This document shows, in pieces, positions 47,701 to 59,462 of a stretch of DNA of 64,000 bases. The notes under the pieces are model-generated. The model had not been told where the DNA came from. It worked only from the letters and a program-made list of their open reading frames with translations, and did no database searches. The translations under genes were made by a program, and so were the position numbers. Source of the DNA: Trema orientale (lineage: Eukaryota; Streptophyta; Magnoliopsida; Rosales; Cannabaceae); NCBI GenBank assembly GCA_002914845.1, contig JXTC01000323.1, positions 87,363-151,362 on the forward strand. Direction: 5' to 3'. Positions within the stretch are counted from its first letter, which is position 1; every line of letters starts with the position of its first letter.

Positions 47701-49003
47701 AGTTCATTTTAGACATATTTAACAACCTTCTTTTTGTTCTTGTCAATACTAATGTTGACAAGTAAATTGACCAAACTAACGTTCTTCTTCTCGATTTTGA
47801 TTTTTTACATGTATATATTTTGTTCTTATCAATAATAAAATTGTGGATGTTTCAAGTTTGGGCTATCAATTAATAACAATTATGGTGGCAAAGAAAATCG
47901 TCATCGGTGTTAAGATACTAGAGATTTAATTTTATTCTTATTTTGAAGATAACAAATAATTAATTTATTATTAATGATTTAACTTAAGTGTGTAGTTAAA
48001 TAGTTTTAAAAGCTCTAACTCAAGATAATCAAGGAATCAAGTTTAAATATGGATGCATATTAGACTTATTAGAATCAAGCTTGAAGATAGACAATCAAGA
48101 TTCAAGACTATGCTTAGATAGGATATATTTCATATTTAGTCTTGTATTTGATTTAGTTCATTATACACAAATTCTCTTTGCATTGACTCATGCTTTCAAA
48201 AGAGTTTTCAAATTATCTTAAATTTAAAATGATTATTTTATTTTAGAAGTTTTAAAATAGAAAATAATAATTTCTTTAAGTGGACAAAATATTTCTTAAT
48301 ACATGATTTCTAAAGATTAAATAAATTACAAATATATTTGAAATCATGATTATTTGATATAGGCTAAAAAAAGATTTTCTATTTGCAAACTAGAATATGT
48401 TTTGGTATAAACACTTTCTAAATTATTGTTAAATATCTTTGTAAAACTAAAATAAGTTTGCAATAGCCAAAATATTCTTTTCAAATTGATTTCTAATATT
48501 TTTAAAGTGTTTAAAACAAATGAAATTAGTTTTTGAAAACTACCAAAAGCTGTCAAAATATGACAAATGGCTAAAAGCTGAAATGGCCAAAATGACTAGG
48601 ATTTTTGGTCTACCGAAAATGGCAGCTGAAAAAAAAATATGACCGTTGCAACTGTACTATCAACAACAAGTATTTTCGGTCTACCAAAAATCCACTTTCA
48701 GTTTACCAAAAATGGCATAAACTATATCCAACGGTCATAAATGACTAGTTTTGTACAAGCATATAAATAGAAGCTATTTTAAGACTTGTAAAAGACATTG
48801 AACGAACCAAAATTATTATCCAACTACTTTCAAAGTGTAAAAGCCTATTTCTACATTGAATTAATTTTCAAATTATATTAAGCCAATCTTAGAGCATCTA
48901 TTGTCAATTATTCTTAAATCTCCTAAGTCAAAATTGTAGTCATTACTTTGTGAGGAGAGTTTTTGAGAAGAGTTCACTCTTGCTTATTGTAAAATCATTG
49001 GAA

Positions 49004-49255
49004 TATGAGGTGAGGTTGGCACCGGAGTCATAAACAACCCATGTATAGGTGAGATTGCCACCGGAGTCTAAACAACCTGATTTAGGTGAGGTTGCCACCG
49101 AGTCTAAGCAACCCAAGTGTAGGTAAGGTCATCCCCGGAGTCCAAACGACCTGTGAGTTAGTGAGATTAGCACCCACTATCTAAACAATCTGTGTAGGTG
49201 AGGTTCGCATTAGTGTCTAAACAAGCCGAGGATAGGCATGATAGCACCGGAGTCA
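49004..49255 (+). repeat. degenerate tandem repeats within the LTR
   Basis: About six units of 40-45 bp of the type AGGTGAGGTTGCCACCGGAG then TCTAAACAACCTG. The same array occurs in the 3' LTR at about 56085-56340, so it predates the element's insertion. Confidence 0.88.
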
Positions 49256-49288
49256 AGACTATTATAAAGGAGTGGGTGAGCCTAAGAA

Positions 49289-49361
49289 GAATTCACTCCA
49301 TTTATAAAAAGGACGGTCAAACCCACTACTCCATTTGTAAAAAAGACGGTCAAGCCCACAA
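49289..49361 (+). repeat. 35-bp direct duplication in the 5' LTR only
   Basis: CACTCCATTTATAAAAAGGA...CCCA is followed directly by CTACTCCATTTGTAAAAAAG...CCCA. The 3' LTR has a single copy (about 56369-56405), so the LTRs became asymmetric through duplication or loss. Confidence 0.8.
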
Positions 49362-49408
49362 TCGTGATCCGAATAATGGAAGCTCAAAGCAAGTCACCAA
49401 GAGCCAGG

Positions 49409-51076
49409 TGTTAGGATTATGCCCTAGAAAGCAGTTTCTTTGTTTGGCATTTTAAACAATGTTTATTAGATTTAAGTGTTATCTATTTATTGTTAATAAA
49501 TTCCATATTATGTCCTAATTATATACATGTGATATTTATATTTTCTATTATGCAAATGTCTAAAAGTTTCTATGACTAATAATGAGTAATAAAGAATTAA
49601 TCGTGTGAAGTGTTCACATGTGGGAGACTAAATTCTTTATTTCATTATGTCTAAATTAAAAGTTCATATTCTGTAAATAAAGAAGGAATACTTTATTTTG
49701 CCATAGAATGTAGTGTTGTCTATTTCAACGGGATTGATGAAGTCTCCAATCATCGAAGTGTCTGACTACGGATAGAAACACTAGTGCATTATAAGAAAGT
49801 TATAAGTGCATTGAACTGGACCAAGTGAAAATAGAATTTAAGGTTAAGTGCCGTAACTCAATATTCTATCTTTCACTAATCTAGCACTATTGCAAGATTA
49901 CCTTAATCCTAGTAATTGTCGGACTTGCTTTCATGAGTTTTAACTTTTTGACTTACCAAAGGACTAGTTCCGATTGTATGGTTTGAACTCTGGTATCTTG
50001 GAAGATAAGATTTGTGAATTGACGAGAACGCCTTTCATGATTTGGACACCATGCATATAATGTCACTTTGAGTTTTTTCAAGGACTTGGATAATAAAAAC
50101 CAGGCACCAGGTATTCACTTTGTGAATTTGACTGTGTTTGTATGGGCAGTTACAAACACCGTAGTCAATTATTATCCATTAGATGAAAAATGGCAACTCA
50201 AAGTTAAACATGTACTAGAGGGGTAATACGGTAATTTCACCTCACTAGTACGGCATCACATTGGGGGTATATCTGTAGGTATAGTATATGCTAAATGGAT
50301 TAAGTTAATTAAAGTATTAATTAGCTTCACAGAAAATATATGACATTTAGTCTAATAGTACAATATTGGGCCTATAGTGGAATGCCCCAATATTAATGGA
50401 CAAGGCCCAGTCATAATTAAGAGTTAATTATGCCTGTAGGCAGTTGGCCCATTGGAGCTTAGACTATTTGGATCCATAAGGTCCCATGTCTCGCTCACAC
50501 ATAGCCCAATACTAATAGGATGGTCAGTTGAGCCCAATAAGCCCACTAGGGTTTACATCTCTCCAGTACTTAAGAGAAAAGTTCTCCTAAGCCTGCACAC
50601 AAGAGCTACACGCCTACTACATGCACAGAAAGTGTGCTTGGCGTGAAATAGAGAGAAAAAGAGAGAGTGAGAGTGACGAGCTACTGCGGGAGAAATCCCG
50701 AGCTCGTTCATGGCCGCCGAGGGAGAGATACCCATAGCTGTAAACGTGCAATCAAGGAGAAGGAAGAGCGTCTTCCGGATCGTCCGCTCATCTTTCGTTG
50801 GGAATCAAGAAGGTGCCCACATACCGGATCATTCAACGGGCTCTAGAGAATAGACGGGAAGGCTCAATGGTTGTGAAGCGCTTCCAGGTTTTATCTAAAC
50901 CAAGATCCATGAATTGATTTATGTTAGATCAACGATCCTGTTTATTTTGTTTTGTAAAGTTTCAAGAAAAGTTTTAAAATACCTATTCCGCTGTGTTCTT
51001 GATTTGTTTACAAAACTGCGGAAATCATTTTTGGTAAAATCATTTTTTCAGAAATTTATTTTCGGAATTTCCAGCA
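49409..51076 (+). mobile_element. solo LTR (1668 bp) nested in the 5' LTR
   Basis: Starts TGTTAGGATTATGCCCTAG and ends TTTCCAGCA. Identical CCAGG at 49404-49408 and 51077-51081 is the 5-bp TSD. The unoccupied site is preserved in the 3' LTR, where the sequence runs through as AAGAGCCGGGGACGTAGGC near 56445-56463. Orientation is from the copia-type TGTTAGGATTATGCCC start. Internal DNA was lost by LTR-LTR recombination, as is usual for solo LTRs. Confidence 0.95.
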
Positions 51077-51501
51077 CCAGGAACGTAGACAAATCGTCGT
51101 ATTTGTCGAACATCGTAAAAACTGAGTTTGTATTTTCTTTCTCCCTACACTCTTTATTTTATTGCAAACTATTTGATTGTGTGTTTGATATTTGATGTGC
51201 TTAATTTATTTGGTATTATTGTTATATGTTTGGTATTATTGTTGATTTAGCTTAAAAGTTTCAAAAGAGTGATTTATGGTTTTATATAGGTGAAAAGTTT
51301 CTTAAAAAATTTTAAAATCCAATTTACTCCCCCTCTTGGGTTGTCAATCTTGGGTTAGCAATTGATATTGGTGCTCAATTGTAAAGACTTAATCGTCTTG
51401 AGATGGCATACCCAAACAATTTTTAAAATTTTCTAAATGAGGGGTTTTCAACTAGACCACCATTTTTCAATAGTATTGACTACAATATTTAGAAAATTAA
51501 A

Positions 51502-53780
51502 ATGCTTAAATTTCTTAAATTTATGAGTGATGATTTATTAAATATTGTTGTTCAAGGTCCATATATTCCTCAAAAAATAATTAATGATAAACTTGTTGAA
51601 AAAGAATTAGATGAATATGATGATTTTGACAAAATCAAGTTTTCTAGGAATGGATGTGCTTTTAATTATTTATTATATAGCATAGATGTAAATATTTATA
51701 ATAGTGTACAATTGGCTACTAATACCCATAAAATATGGAAAATGCTTGAAAGTTCATATGCCAGAATAAGTCAAATCAAAGAAAACGATGAAGAAGATGA
51801 GGAAAAAGATAAGAAAAAGATTACTCTCAAATCTTCCATGCAAGAAGAAGAAATCAAAGCCACTTGGGATGATATCAATGATGGTATTTGGATGATGAAG
51901 TTCAAGAGGAAATAATCAATGGGCCTGTTTGGCATGGCTTCCAAAGATCTTTTGGAGCCCAAAAGTTACTTTTGGGGGTGTTTGGATGAATTGTCAAAAG
52001 ATCTTTTTTTAATTAGAAGACTTTTTTAATGAAGCATGGACCCACTAGCTTTTCCAGAAAGATCTTTTGGAGCTTTTACTTTAGGAAGTAAAAGTTATCC
52101 CAAACAGGCCTAATATGTGCTTTATGGCCATAGATGATGAGATAACATCTTTTGATCCTAATGATGATTCTTTTAATGATCTTGATAATAAAAATGACAA
52201 ATTATCTCATGATGAGTCCAATGATCTACATTAAAACTATGAAAAATTTATTTTGAAAAATGAAGCTCTTAAAAAGAAAATTTCTCTTTTGTTAAAAGAG
52301 CTTAAGGAATTTTCAAAAGAAAAAGAAGCAATTCTGAGTTAAGATTTATGTGACTCTTTGAAAAATCAAAATACTTCTTTAAACGATAAAATCAACATTG
52401 TCCATAAGTTTAAAAATAGAAAGCAAAATTTCGATTTAATGCTTGGTGGACAAAGATGTATTTTTGATAAAGGAGGTATAGGATATAATTTTTTTTAAAA
52501 CAAAAGTATCACAAAAATTATTTTATCAAAGTAACATCTAGTGATGACTCAAAATATGTTTGTAATTTATGTAATTAAGATGGATATACAAGTTTTTCTT
52601 GCTCTATTAAGAAAAATACATATTTTGGTGTCAAACAAGAATGGATACTAAAGAATTCACAGACTAACTCCTAAGGACTCAAAGTTATATGGGTACCAAA
52701 AATCTATATTTAAATCTTTGTTGTAGGAACAAGTAAGAAAGTGGGCACTCCAAGAACAAAAACGTATGACTTCACTAAGCTCTCAACTTTCACAAAGAAA
52801 TGATGGTGGATATATTTTTTTTTTTTGGAGACAACATAAAAAAAAAGATCATTGGCATAAGTGATATTGGTAACTATTCCTTGCCTATGTTTGAAAATAT
52901 TTTGCTAAAAATATAATTTGTATAATATTTGTCAATTATGTGATTAGGTTATTGAGTTTTTCCTTTACTCCTTCAAATGTTCAATTTGAAATTTGGAACA
53001 AATGAGATCATATCTTTTGATCAAAAAATTTATTTTTGTGAAAGGTTTTCAAGTCAAGATATTTTTTTTGCTTTAAAAGAAAATGTTTATTGATTATGGC
53101 ATATAAGATTTGGACATGCTAGTATGGTTATATTTTCAAAATTTTACTAAAAGAATCTTGTTATGGTTTAGCTAGTCTAACTTTTGGAAATGACAAGATT
53201 TGTAAAGCATGTTACTTTGGAAAGTAAGTCAATTTTTTTATAAAAAAAATATTAAGCTTTTGAGGTAGTTTCTGATTTTTTTTTTCCAAAAAGATTTACA
53301 TAATTTTCTTTATTGGTTTCAAAATGGCTATGGCTATGTCAAATACAAATGTTTTACTAAAATATTTGTAGGCCAAAGTCGTAAATATTATTTGTGATGT
53401 TTTAAACTGGGTGTTGATTAAACTTATTTTGAATAAAATACCATCATGGGTTTTGAAATGATTAAAAACCCAATATTGGTTATTTTAAAGTCTTTGGATG
53501 CAAGTACTTTTCTTTTAAACACCAAAGATAACTTGAAAATATTGATTTAAAATCCAATGTTGGAACTTTTCCTAGTTATTCTACTACCAGTAATGCATAA
53601 AGAGAGTTTTTCAACAAAAGAACTAAGTAGTAGATGACTCTATGTATGTGATATTTGATGAAACTAATGACTCCTCTAAGGAGAAAAGCATAGATGATAT
53701 TGTTGTAGGTATGGCATTAAACTTGAATGATTGAGGCTTAACGACAAATTAAAAGATGATAATTAAGTCCAACCTCAACA
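51502..53780 (+). pseudogene. gag-protease-partial integrase of the SIRE-like element
   Basis: Gag: open frame 51502-51915 (GPYIPQKIINDKLVEKELDE and onward, UBN2-like), interrupted by a MITE, resuming at 52112 (MCFMAIDDEITSFDPND). Zinc knuckle at about 52558-52595: CNLC, then Tyr where His is expected, then Cys. A VIWVPK motif follows at about 52690. Protease-like ESGHS at about 52740, with Glu for the active-site Asp. GAG-pre-integrase WHIRFGHAS at about 53095-53125. A shortened integrase C-terminal segment at about 53475-53690 includes FGCKYF and VIFDETND. The integrase core is mostly missing, and reverse transcriptase and RNase H are absent. Many stops and frameshifts; not a functional gene. 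Confidence 0.85.
51921..52110. mobile_element. MITE inserted in the gag region (GGGCCTGTTTGG ends)
   Basis: 190 bp with left end GGGCCTGTTTGGCATGG and, reverse-complemented, right end GGCCTGTTTGGGATAAC. It splits the gag-like reading between QEEIIN and MCFMAIDD. A reversed relative is at 60645-60833. The TSD is not clear. Confidence 0.88.
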
Positions 53781-55416
53781 CAAAGAAGATAAAGAACTTT
53801 TGGAAGGATAGATACCTCATCAATCAATCAAGGTAAGTCTTCTTAAAAAGTTTATTCTCTCTTATTTCTTCGGGTTTTATTTGAATTTTTATTTATGAGT
53901 TTAAGTTTAATTAACATATTAATTACTCATATGTGATTCAAAGGGATTGCACGATACATATTATTAATAGTTTTTACATGACAAATACTATGCATAACTA
54001 ATTGAATTATTTTATCTATATTGGTGATGTATTTTGAACTTAAAATGACATATTATTTAAATTCAATGTTTATGTTTTTTAACTTTGTCATTTTGAATAT
54101 TTGCACATAATTTTTCATCCTATAACTTTATGAAAATTTTTTTTTGATGAATATCACATATAAGGTTTTCATTAGCTTTTAAGACATGGATTGACATTCT
54201 TTGAGCTTCAATGATAGTTTATCATAGTTTACTAGTTTAGACTCCATACTAAGATTTTATGATCTAATGAAGTCTTGTCTTGATTGTTTCTCTTAGCTTA
54301 TGCCGTGTCTTTAGTTTCCATTATTTGGCATTGATATCTCTCATATATGATTGATCTTTTCTTATATTGGTTATTGACATTTTGATCATGATTTATATAT
54401 TGAGAGAGAGCATATTCATGATTTATTTGTGCTAAATGGTCATATATCTTATGAATGCATCCTTTTTGATATGCTCTTTATAGTTTGATGAAAAAAAGGG
54501 AAATTATTTTACTATTGTACTTTTAATTGAATTTCTCTTATACTTTGTGATGATTATACTTAGAAAAATATATCTTCAACAAGTGAAATATTAAGATTTG
54601 GAGCTATCATGATCTTGATTAGATGCAACTTCTCTATTTTGAATATATTATAGTTGTCATACTTATTATTAACAAAAGAAGTTTCGTCAAAAATTTAAAA
54701 GAATGCTCTTGTTTTCACTTTGTCATCATATTGTTATTCAATCTTTTGTTTGATATTATTATTCTTATTTTGAAGATTGTTCAATTCTAGATTCCTCCTT
54801 ATCTTCTTATTGCATAATTTGTCATATTGATTTTTCACATTAGGAGAAAATTGTTTGTGTATTGATCTTTCATATACTTTTGTCATGATTTCAAAAGAGA
54901 AGAGAAATATAATGAATAAATGTGAGTAGAAATTTTTTAAAAAAATGAAAGGTATTTTTAAGAACTATTCAGAATTTTTTTGATGCATTAGATTTTCTTG
55001 GAAATCTTTTCAACTTTATGTTTATTTTGAAAATATCTTGAAAAATTAATTCCTTATAAGACATCTAGTTTGAAAATTGTTTCTATCTTTATAATGATAT
55101 CAAAAGGAGGAGAAAAATGTTAATTTTTAAATATGAAGAGAAAAAGAAAAAGATTCATTTATGAGTGTGCATATTTTAAGAGAGAGAACTTTGTTTAGTA
55201 CACATTTTTACATTTTCTCATAATATGCATACGATGCTTAATTGAGTTAAAAGGAAAGAGCAAGTCCTTTTTACTTTCTCAAGCATATTTTGCAGTGAAG
55301 TTTATAATGTGGTAAGGATTAAAATAAACATGTCAAATTTCATATTTTTATATCCTTATTGCATATTTTCTTTTATCTTATAAATCAATATTTGTAATCA
55401 TCAAAAAGAAGGAGAT
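53781..55416 (+). other. SIRE-like element, 3' non-coding interior
   Basis: About 1.6 kb of AT-rich DNA with no usable frame, between the last integrase-like residues and the polypurine tract. In complete SIRE-type elements reverse transcriptase, RNase H and sometimes an extra open frame would occupy this place; I see none of them. Confidence 0.7.
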
Positions 55417-56734
55417 TGTTGAGATATTAGAGATTCAATCTTACTCTTATTTTGAAGATAACAAATAATTGATTTATTATTAATGATTTAACTTGAGTGT
55501 GTAATAAAATAATTTTAAAAGCTCTAGCTTAAGTTAATCAAGGAATCAAGCTTGAAGATGGATACATATTAGACTTATTATAATCAAGCTTGAAGATGGA
55601 TAATAAAGATACAAGACCTTGCTTAGATAGGGTATAATTCATATTTAGTTTTATATTTGATTTAGTTCATTGCACATAAATTCTCCTTGCATTGGTTCAT
55701 ACTTTCAAAAGAGTTTTCAAACTATCTTAAACTTAAAATAGTTATTTTATTTTAGAAAATGACAGAAAACCTACTTTCGGTTTATTGAAAATGGCAGAAA
55801 CTGCGTCTAACAGTCATAAACGGCTAGTTTTAATATAAGCTTATAATTAGAAGCTATTTTAGGACTTGTAAAAGAGATTGCACGAACCTAAATTATTATT
55901 CAACTACTTTCTGAGTACAAAAGCATATTTCTTTATTGAATTAACTTTCAAATCATATTGAGCCAATCTTAGAGCATACATTGTGCATTGTTCTCAAATC
56001 TCCTAAGCCAAAATTTTATTCATTACTTTGTAAGGAGAGTTTTTGAGAAGAGTTCACTCTTGTTTATTATAAAATTATTTGAGTATAAGGTAAGGTTGGC
56101 AAAAGAGTCATAAATAATCTGTGTATAGGTGAGATTGTCACCAAAGTCTGAACAACCCGATTTAAGTAAGGTTGCTACTGAAATCTAAAAACCCAAGTGT
56201 AAGTAAGGTTGTCATTAGAGTCTAAACAACCCATGAGTTGGTGAAATTGGCACCATTGTCTAAACAATCTGTGTAGGTAATGTTCGCACCAGAGTCTAAA
56301 CAATCCGAGAATAGTCGTGATAGAGCCGGAGTCAAGACTATTGTAAAGGCGTGAGTGAACCTAAGAAGAATTCACTCCATTTGTAAAAAGTACGGTCAAG
56401 CCTACAATCTTGATCTGAATAGTGGAAGCTCAAAGCAAGTTGCCAAGAGCCGGGGACGTAGGCAAATCATCGTGTTTGTCGAACCTCATAAAAATCTAGT
56501 TTGCATTTTTTCTATCCCTACATTCTTTACTTTATTGTAAACTGTTTGATTGTGTGTTTGATATTTGATGTGCTTAATTTATTTGATATTGTTGTTATAT
56601 GTTTGGTATCATTGTTGATCTAGCTTAAAAGTTTCAAAAGAGTGATCTATGATTTCATATAATTGAAAAGTTTCTTAAAAAGTTTTAAAATCTAATTCAC
56701 CCTCCTATTTAGGGTTGTCAATCTTGGGTTAACA
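55417..56734 (+). repeat. 3' LTR of the SIRE-like element
   Basis: 1318 bp. Aligns with the 5' LTR except for a deletion of about 440 bp at around 55750-55770 and single rather than double copies of the 35-bp unit. It preserves the empty site of the solo-LTR insertion (near 56453). Confidence 0.9.
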
Positions 56735-57091
56735 ATTGATTTTCTCACGAGGCAGATCAGATCTAAGAGTAAATGGAAAATTACTTATTGGCTTACTTTC
56801 GGTATATAAACTTTGTTTTAAGAGGTGGCCGGTATATATCAAGTAAAATAATATAAAAATATTTAATCACAGAAAAATAAGAAGTCGTAAAAGTAATTAT
56901 CATAAGTTATAAAAAAACTATTTCTATTTTGTGTAAAGAGATGTGTTTGCTCTACTTTATTATGGCTTTGGCTGATGTTTTTATTTTTTATTTTTTTTTT
57001 CACGGGCTTTTGCGCATAATTTTTCCATTTTTCGGTTGTTTGTTTCCTTTTAAAGGGTTTTTTTTCCCTTAAAAATAAAATTTCTTGCTAG

Positions 57092-57261
57092 AGTTGTTGG
57101 GTGTGGAAGGGTGGTCTCCTGAGTGCCAATCAAATTGGGAATTTAAAGGCTCACCTTGATGCTTCTCAAATTGGGATTTTTAAGGCTCACTTTGATGCTT
57201 ATAATTCTCTTAATTCGTTAGGTACTATTAAAAGTAATGTCGATCCCGCCGTTACATTAAG
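57092..57261 (+). CDS. possible orphan exon with a 12-residue repeat
   Basis: Bounded by a pyrimidine-rich acceptor (TTTCTTGCTAG, ending 57091) and a GTAAATG donor at 57262. The 170 nt are open for 56 codons in the frame starting SCWVWKGGLLSANQIGNLKA. It contains two adjacent in-frame units, QIGNLKAHLDAS (57131-57166) and QIGIFKAHFDAY (57167-57202). I do not recognise the family. No adjoining exons were found, so it may be a gene fragment captured or stranded among repeats, or chance. Confidence 0.3.
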
Positions 57262-57930
57262 GTAAATGTTCCACATATATACATCGTTAACATACTTAAG
57301 AGATTGTGAGAGACCAAATGTATAAATACGTAACGTTAATCAGAATCATTTGTATCACATGCATGTTTAGCAGCCCAACTTGAATTATATTTAATTTCAT
57401 CGACGAAAAATCTTCGTTTTAGAAGGTTCAAATTACGCTCTGTTCACTTACATTAGTACATACTGAATTTTTTAACCAACACAGATGCATCCTCATTAAA
57501 TCTATTCCTGTTGCATATACATAATATAACATATAAAGTCGATTTGGCCGCAACTAAATTCGCTCCAGTATTATAGGTCTGATCAATTGTATACAGCGGT
57601 GTTATAGATGGTAGTGACTACTATTGCAATTGTTCATTTTTGACTGTTGGTAAAACACGAGTCTTTTTATTATACGTAGGTTATTCTACCATGATTAGGA
57701 AGTTTATTATGATCCGTTAAAACTTCTTCTTTTTTTTTTAATTGATGTAAATTTGATTGCACTCTTAACCCAAATTATCAAAATTGCATAAGCAGACCTG
57801 AACAACATCAAACATATTTAAAACGTTGAGATATCAACGTTGGCAAAAATCCGGTACTTGAAATTATTTTGATCTTAATTAAGGAAAAAGAGTTTATGTT
57901 ACATATACCCATATATATATATGGGTTTGG
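57262..57930. other. intergenic, no gene seen
   Basis: No coding frame or bounded repeat recognised. Confidence 0.45.
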
Positions 57931-57934
57931 TTTA

Positions 57935-58124
57935 AATGGTTACAACAATATTTACCCATGGATGGTTACAATGGTTTAATCCCTTAGATCTAATATCCTA
58001 CGGTGGTGATTAGTTTGGTGGTTGACCAAAAAAATTTAATGCTATTTATTACCATCAAAAAAATTTAATGCTATCACTACTTTTTTTAGTATCCATTCAT
58101 GGTCACAAAAAAATTGTAACCATT
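57935..58124. mobile_element. MITE with AATGGTTACAA ends, second copy
   Basis: Left AATGGTTACAA, right TTGTAACCATT. The interior matches 18629-18790 closely, except for about 26 extra bases (AGTATCCATTCATGGTCA region). As in the first copy, an (AT)n run follows the right end (about 58138-58155). Confidence 0.82.
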
Positions 58125-58155
58125 GAGAAGTCCTCTATATATATATATATATATA

Positions 58156-58884
58156 CACACACATACACATATATGAAGAACAAATATCACTTAGCTAGAT
58201 TCTTGGATCTTTTGTCTCTACGGATCTTGAAAATTACGTGGTTATTTGACGATTTACATACTCAATTACTCCAGGAAAAAAGTAAAATAAAAATAAAAAT
58301 CACAAACTCAATTATTCACATACTTGTAGCTAGATTTTCAAAACTAAGACAAAGCTCACTTGAATTAAGCTAAAAAAAAATTGGAGATCGCTAACTTGCC
58401 GAGCTGGGTCAATTGGCCAAGACACTTCGATTAAAAAAAATCTTCGTTATCGCTTTGAGTAGAATTCATCAAATTTTGCTTTGATGCTAAGTCAATATGT
58501 TGCCAAGATCAAAGTCTGGAGACGTCTCCAAATTGACAATCGGATAAAGCATTTAAATATTATGTATGTTTGAATTTCATGCATTACTTATAAGTTTTCT
58601 TCATCATATTATTTCCATTCTTATCACTTAGTCATATATACGGACAACATATGACAATGAGCACATATATTAATAACGTATAGTATTTATTGTCATTGAG
58701 AGGGTGACCAACCCATTTGTTTATAACATATATGTCGATGGAGAAGATAAATATACGTTAACTTTTGACTGAATGATATAGCTATAATATATTCATTAGT
58801 ACTCTTTTTTCGCTTGAAATTATATATTTAGTACTTGGATATATAGTTCATACGTGTTAATAAAGTCCTTATGTTATTTTCCCA
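58156..58884. other. intergenic, no gene seen
   Basis: AT-rich. The 101-codon frame starting at 58068 runs through the MITE end and an (AT)n run and is not credible. Confidence 0.45.
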
Positions 58885-59462
58885 AGTAATAGTCTTTCTG
58901 GGTGTTTTGGGGTGTTTCAGACTCATCAGGAGTTTGTTTGGGGTTGTTTTTATATTCCTTTGGGAGTATGTTATGCTTTTGAGGCTGAATTGGCAGTAGC
59001 TATCCATGCGATTAATTTTGCTTGGAAGTATAGTTGGAAGTGTCTCTGGATGAAGAGTTACTCTGCTTATCTAGTTTCTATCTTGATGGCTCGTTCCTTA
59101 AAAGTTCCTTTTCAATAGAGATCAGCTTGGTCTAGGGCCTTGGGTCACATAGCTAATATGGATTTTGTGGTGACTCATATTTTCCGTGAGGGTAATCGAG
59201 TTGCTGATGCGTTGGCTTCTCAAGCTCCTTCTATTATTTGTTCTACTTATTGGTGGTCAGCTCCCTCTTTTATTTCTTCTTTCGTTTATGATGATTATAT
59301 TATGAAACCGAGTTATATGTTTTGCTGATTTTTATTCTGTGTTCATGTTTTTAGTCCTTGCGAGGTCAGGTTTTTATCTCCTTTCGATTAGGTGTTGTCT
59401 TTTTTTCCTTTATTTTTTATTAAAGTTTCCCTCGTACCGTCAAGGTTCAGCCAAAAAAAAAT
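58885..59462 (+). mobile_element. 5'-truncated LINE (non-LTR retrotransposon) with RNase H domain
   Basis: The translated plus strand from about 58888 to 59328 matches the C-terminal RNase H-like domain (RVT_3 type) of plant LINE polyproteins: AFEAELAVAIHAINFAWKYS, then THIFREGNRVADALASQA. One in-frame stop at 59116-59118 interrupts it. The expected Asp in the conserved SDS-like motif is Tyr (KSYSAYLV). A 3' tail with a short poly(A) at about 59453-59461 ends the element. Everything upstream of RNase H is missing, as expected for incomplete target-primed reverse transcription. Confidence 0.88.
58888..59328 (+). pseudogene. LINE RNase H domain remnant
   Basis: A single frame with one TAG at 59116-59118, ending at TGA after YMFC. 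A catalytic carboxylate is lost (Asp to Tyr). Acted originally in reverse transcription; now non-functional. Confidence 0.85.

Larger units (their letters stand above)
47908..51360 (+). repeat. 5' LTR of the SIRE-like element, interrupted by a solo LTR
   Basis: 47908-49408 plus 51082-51360 form one LTR of about 1780 bp, split by the insertion at 49409-51076 with its CCAGG duplication. Compared with the 3' LTR it keeps about 440 bp (roughly 48250-48700) that the 3' LTR has lost at about 55750-55770. Confidence 0.9.
47908..56734 (+). mobile_element. SIRE-like copia derivative lacking reverse transcriptase, with nested insertions
   Basis: 5' LTR 47908-51360 (interrupted) and 3' LTR 55417-56734 align along their length, starting TGTTAAGATACTAGAG and TGTTGAGATATTAGAG and ending GGGTTAGCA and GGGTTAACA. 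A purine tract (AAAAAGAAGGAGAT) precedes the 3' LTR. The interior has gag, a zinc knuckle, protease-like and partial integrase similarity, all full of stops, but no reverse transcriptase or RNase H. Flanks ATCGG and ATTGA match at 3 of 5 bases, a weak TSD. It resembles the SIRE/Maximus kind of copia (long LTRs, VIWVPK after the knuckle). Without the nested solo LTR the 5' LTR is about 1780 bp; the 3' LTR is 1318 bp because of an internal deletion. Confidence 0.85.

Noticed and set aside
49198..49455. 85-codon open frame
   Set aside because: Located in LTR tandem repeats and crossing into a separate solo LTR insertion.
50452..50646. Small open frames around 50450-50740
   Set aside because: Inside the solo LTR; plausible leader/LTR sequence, not coding.
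47903..56739. Firm TSD for the SIRE-like element
   Set aside because: ATCGG and ATTGA match at only 3 of 5 positions; compatible with age but not proof.
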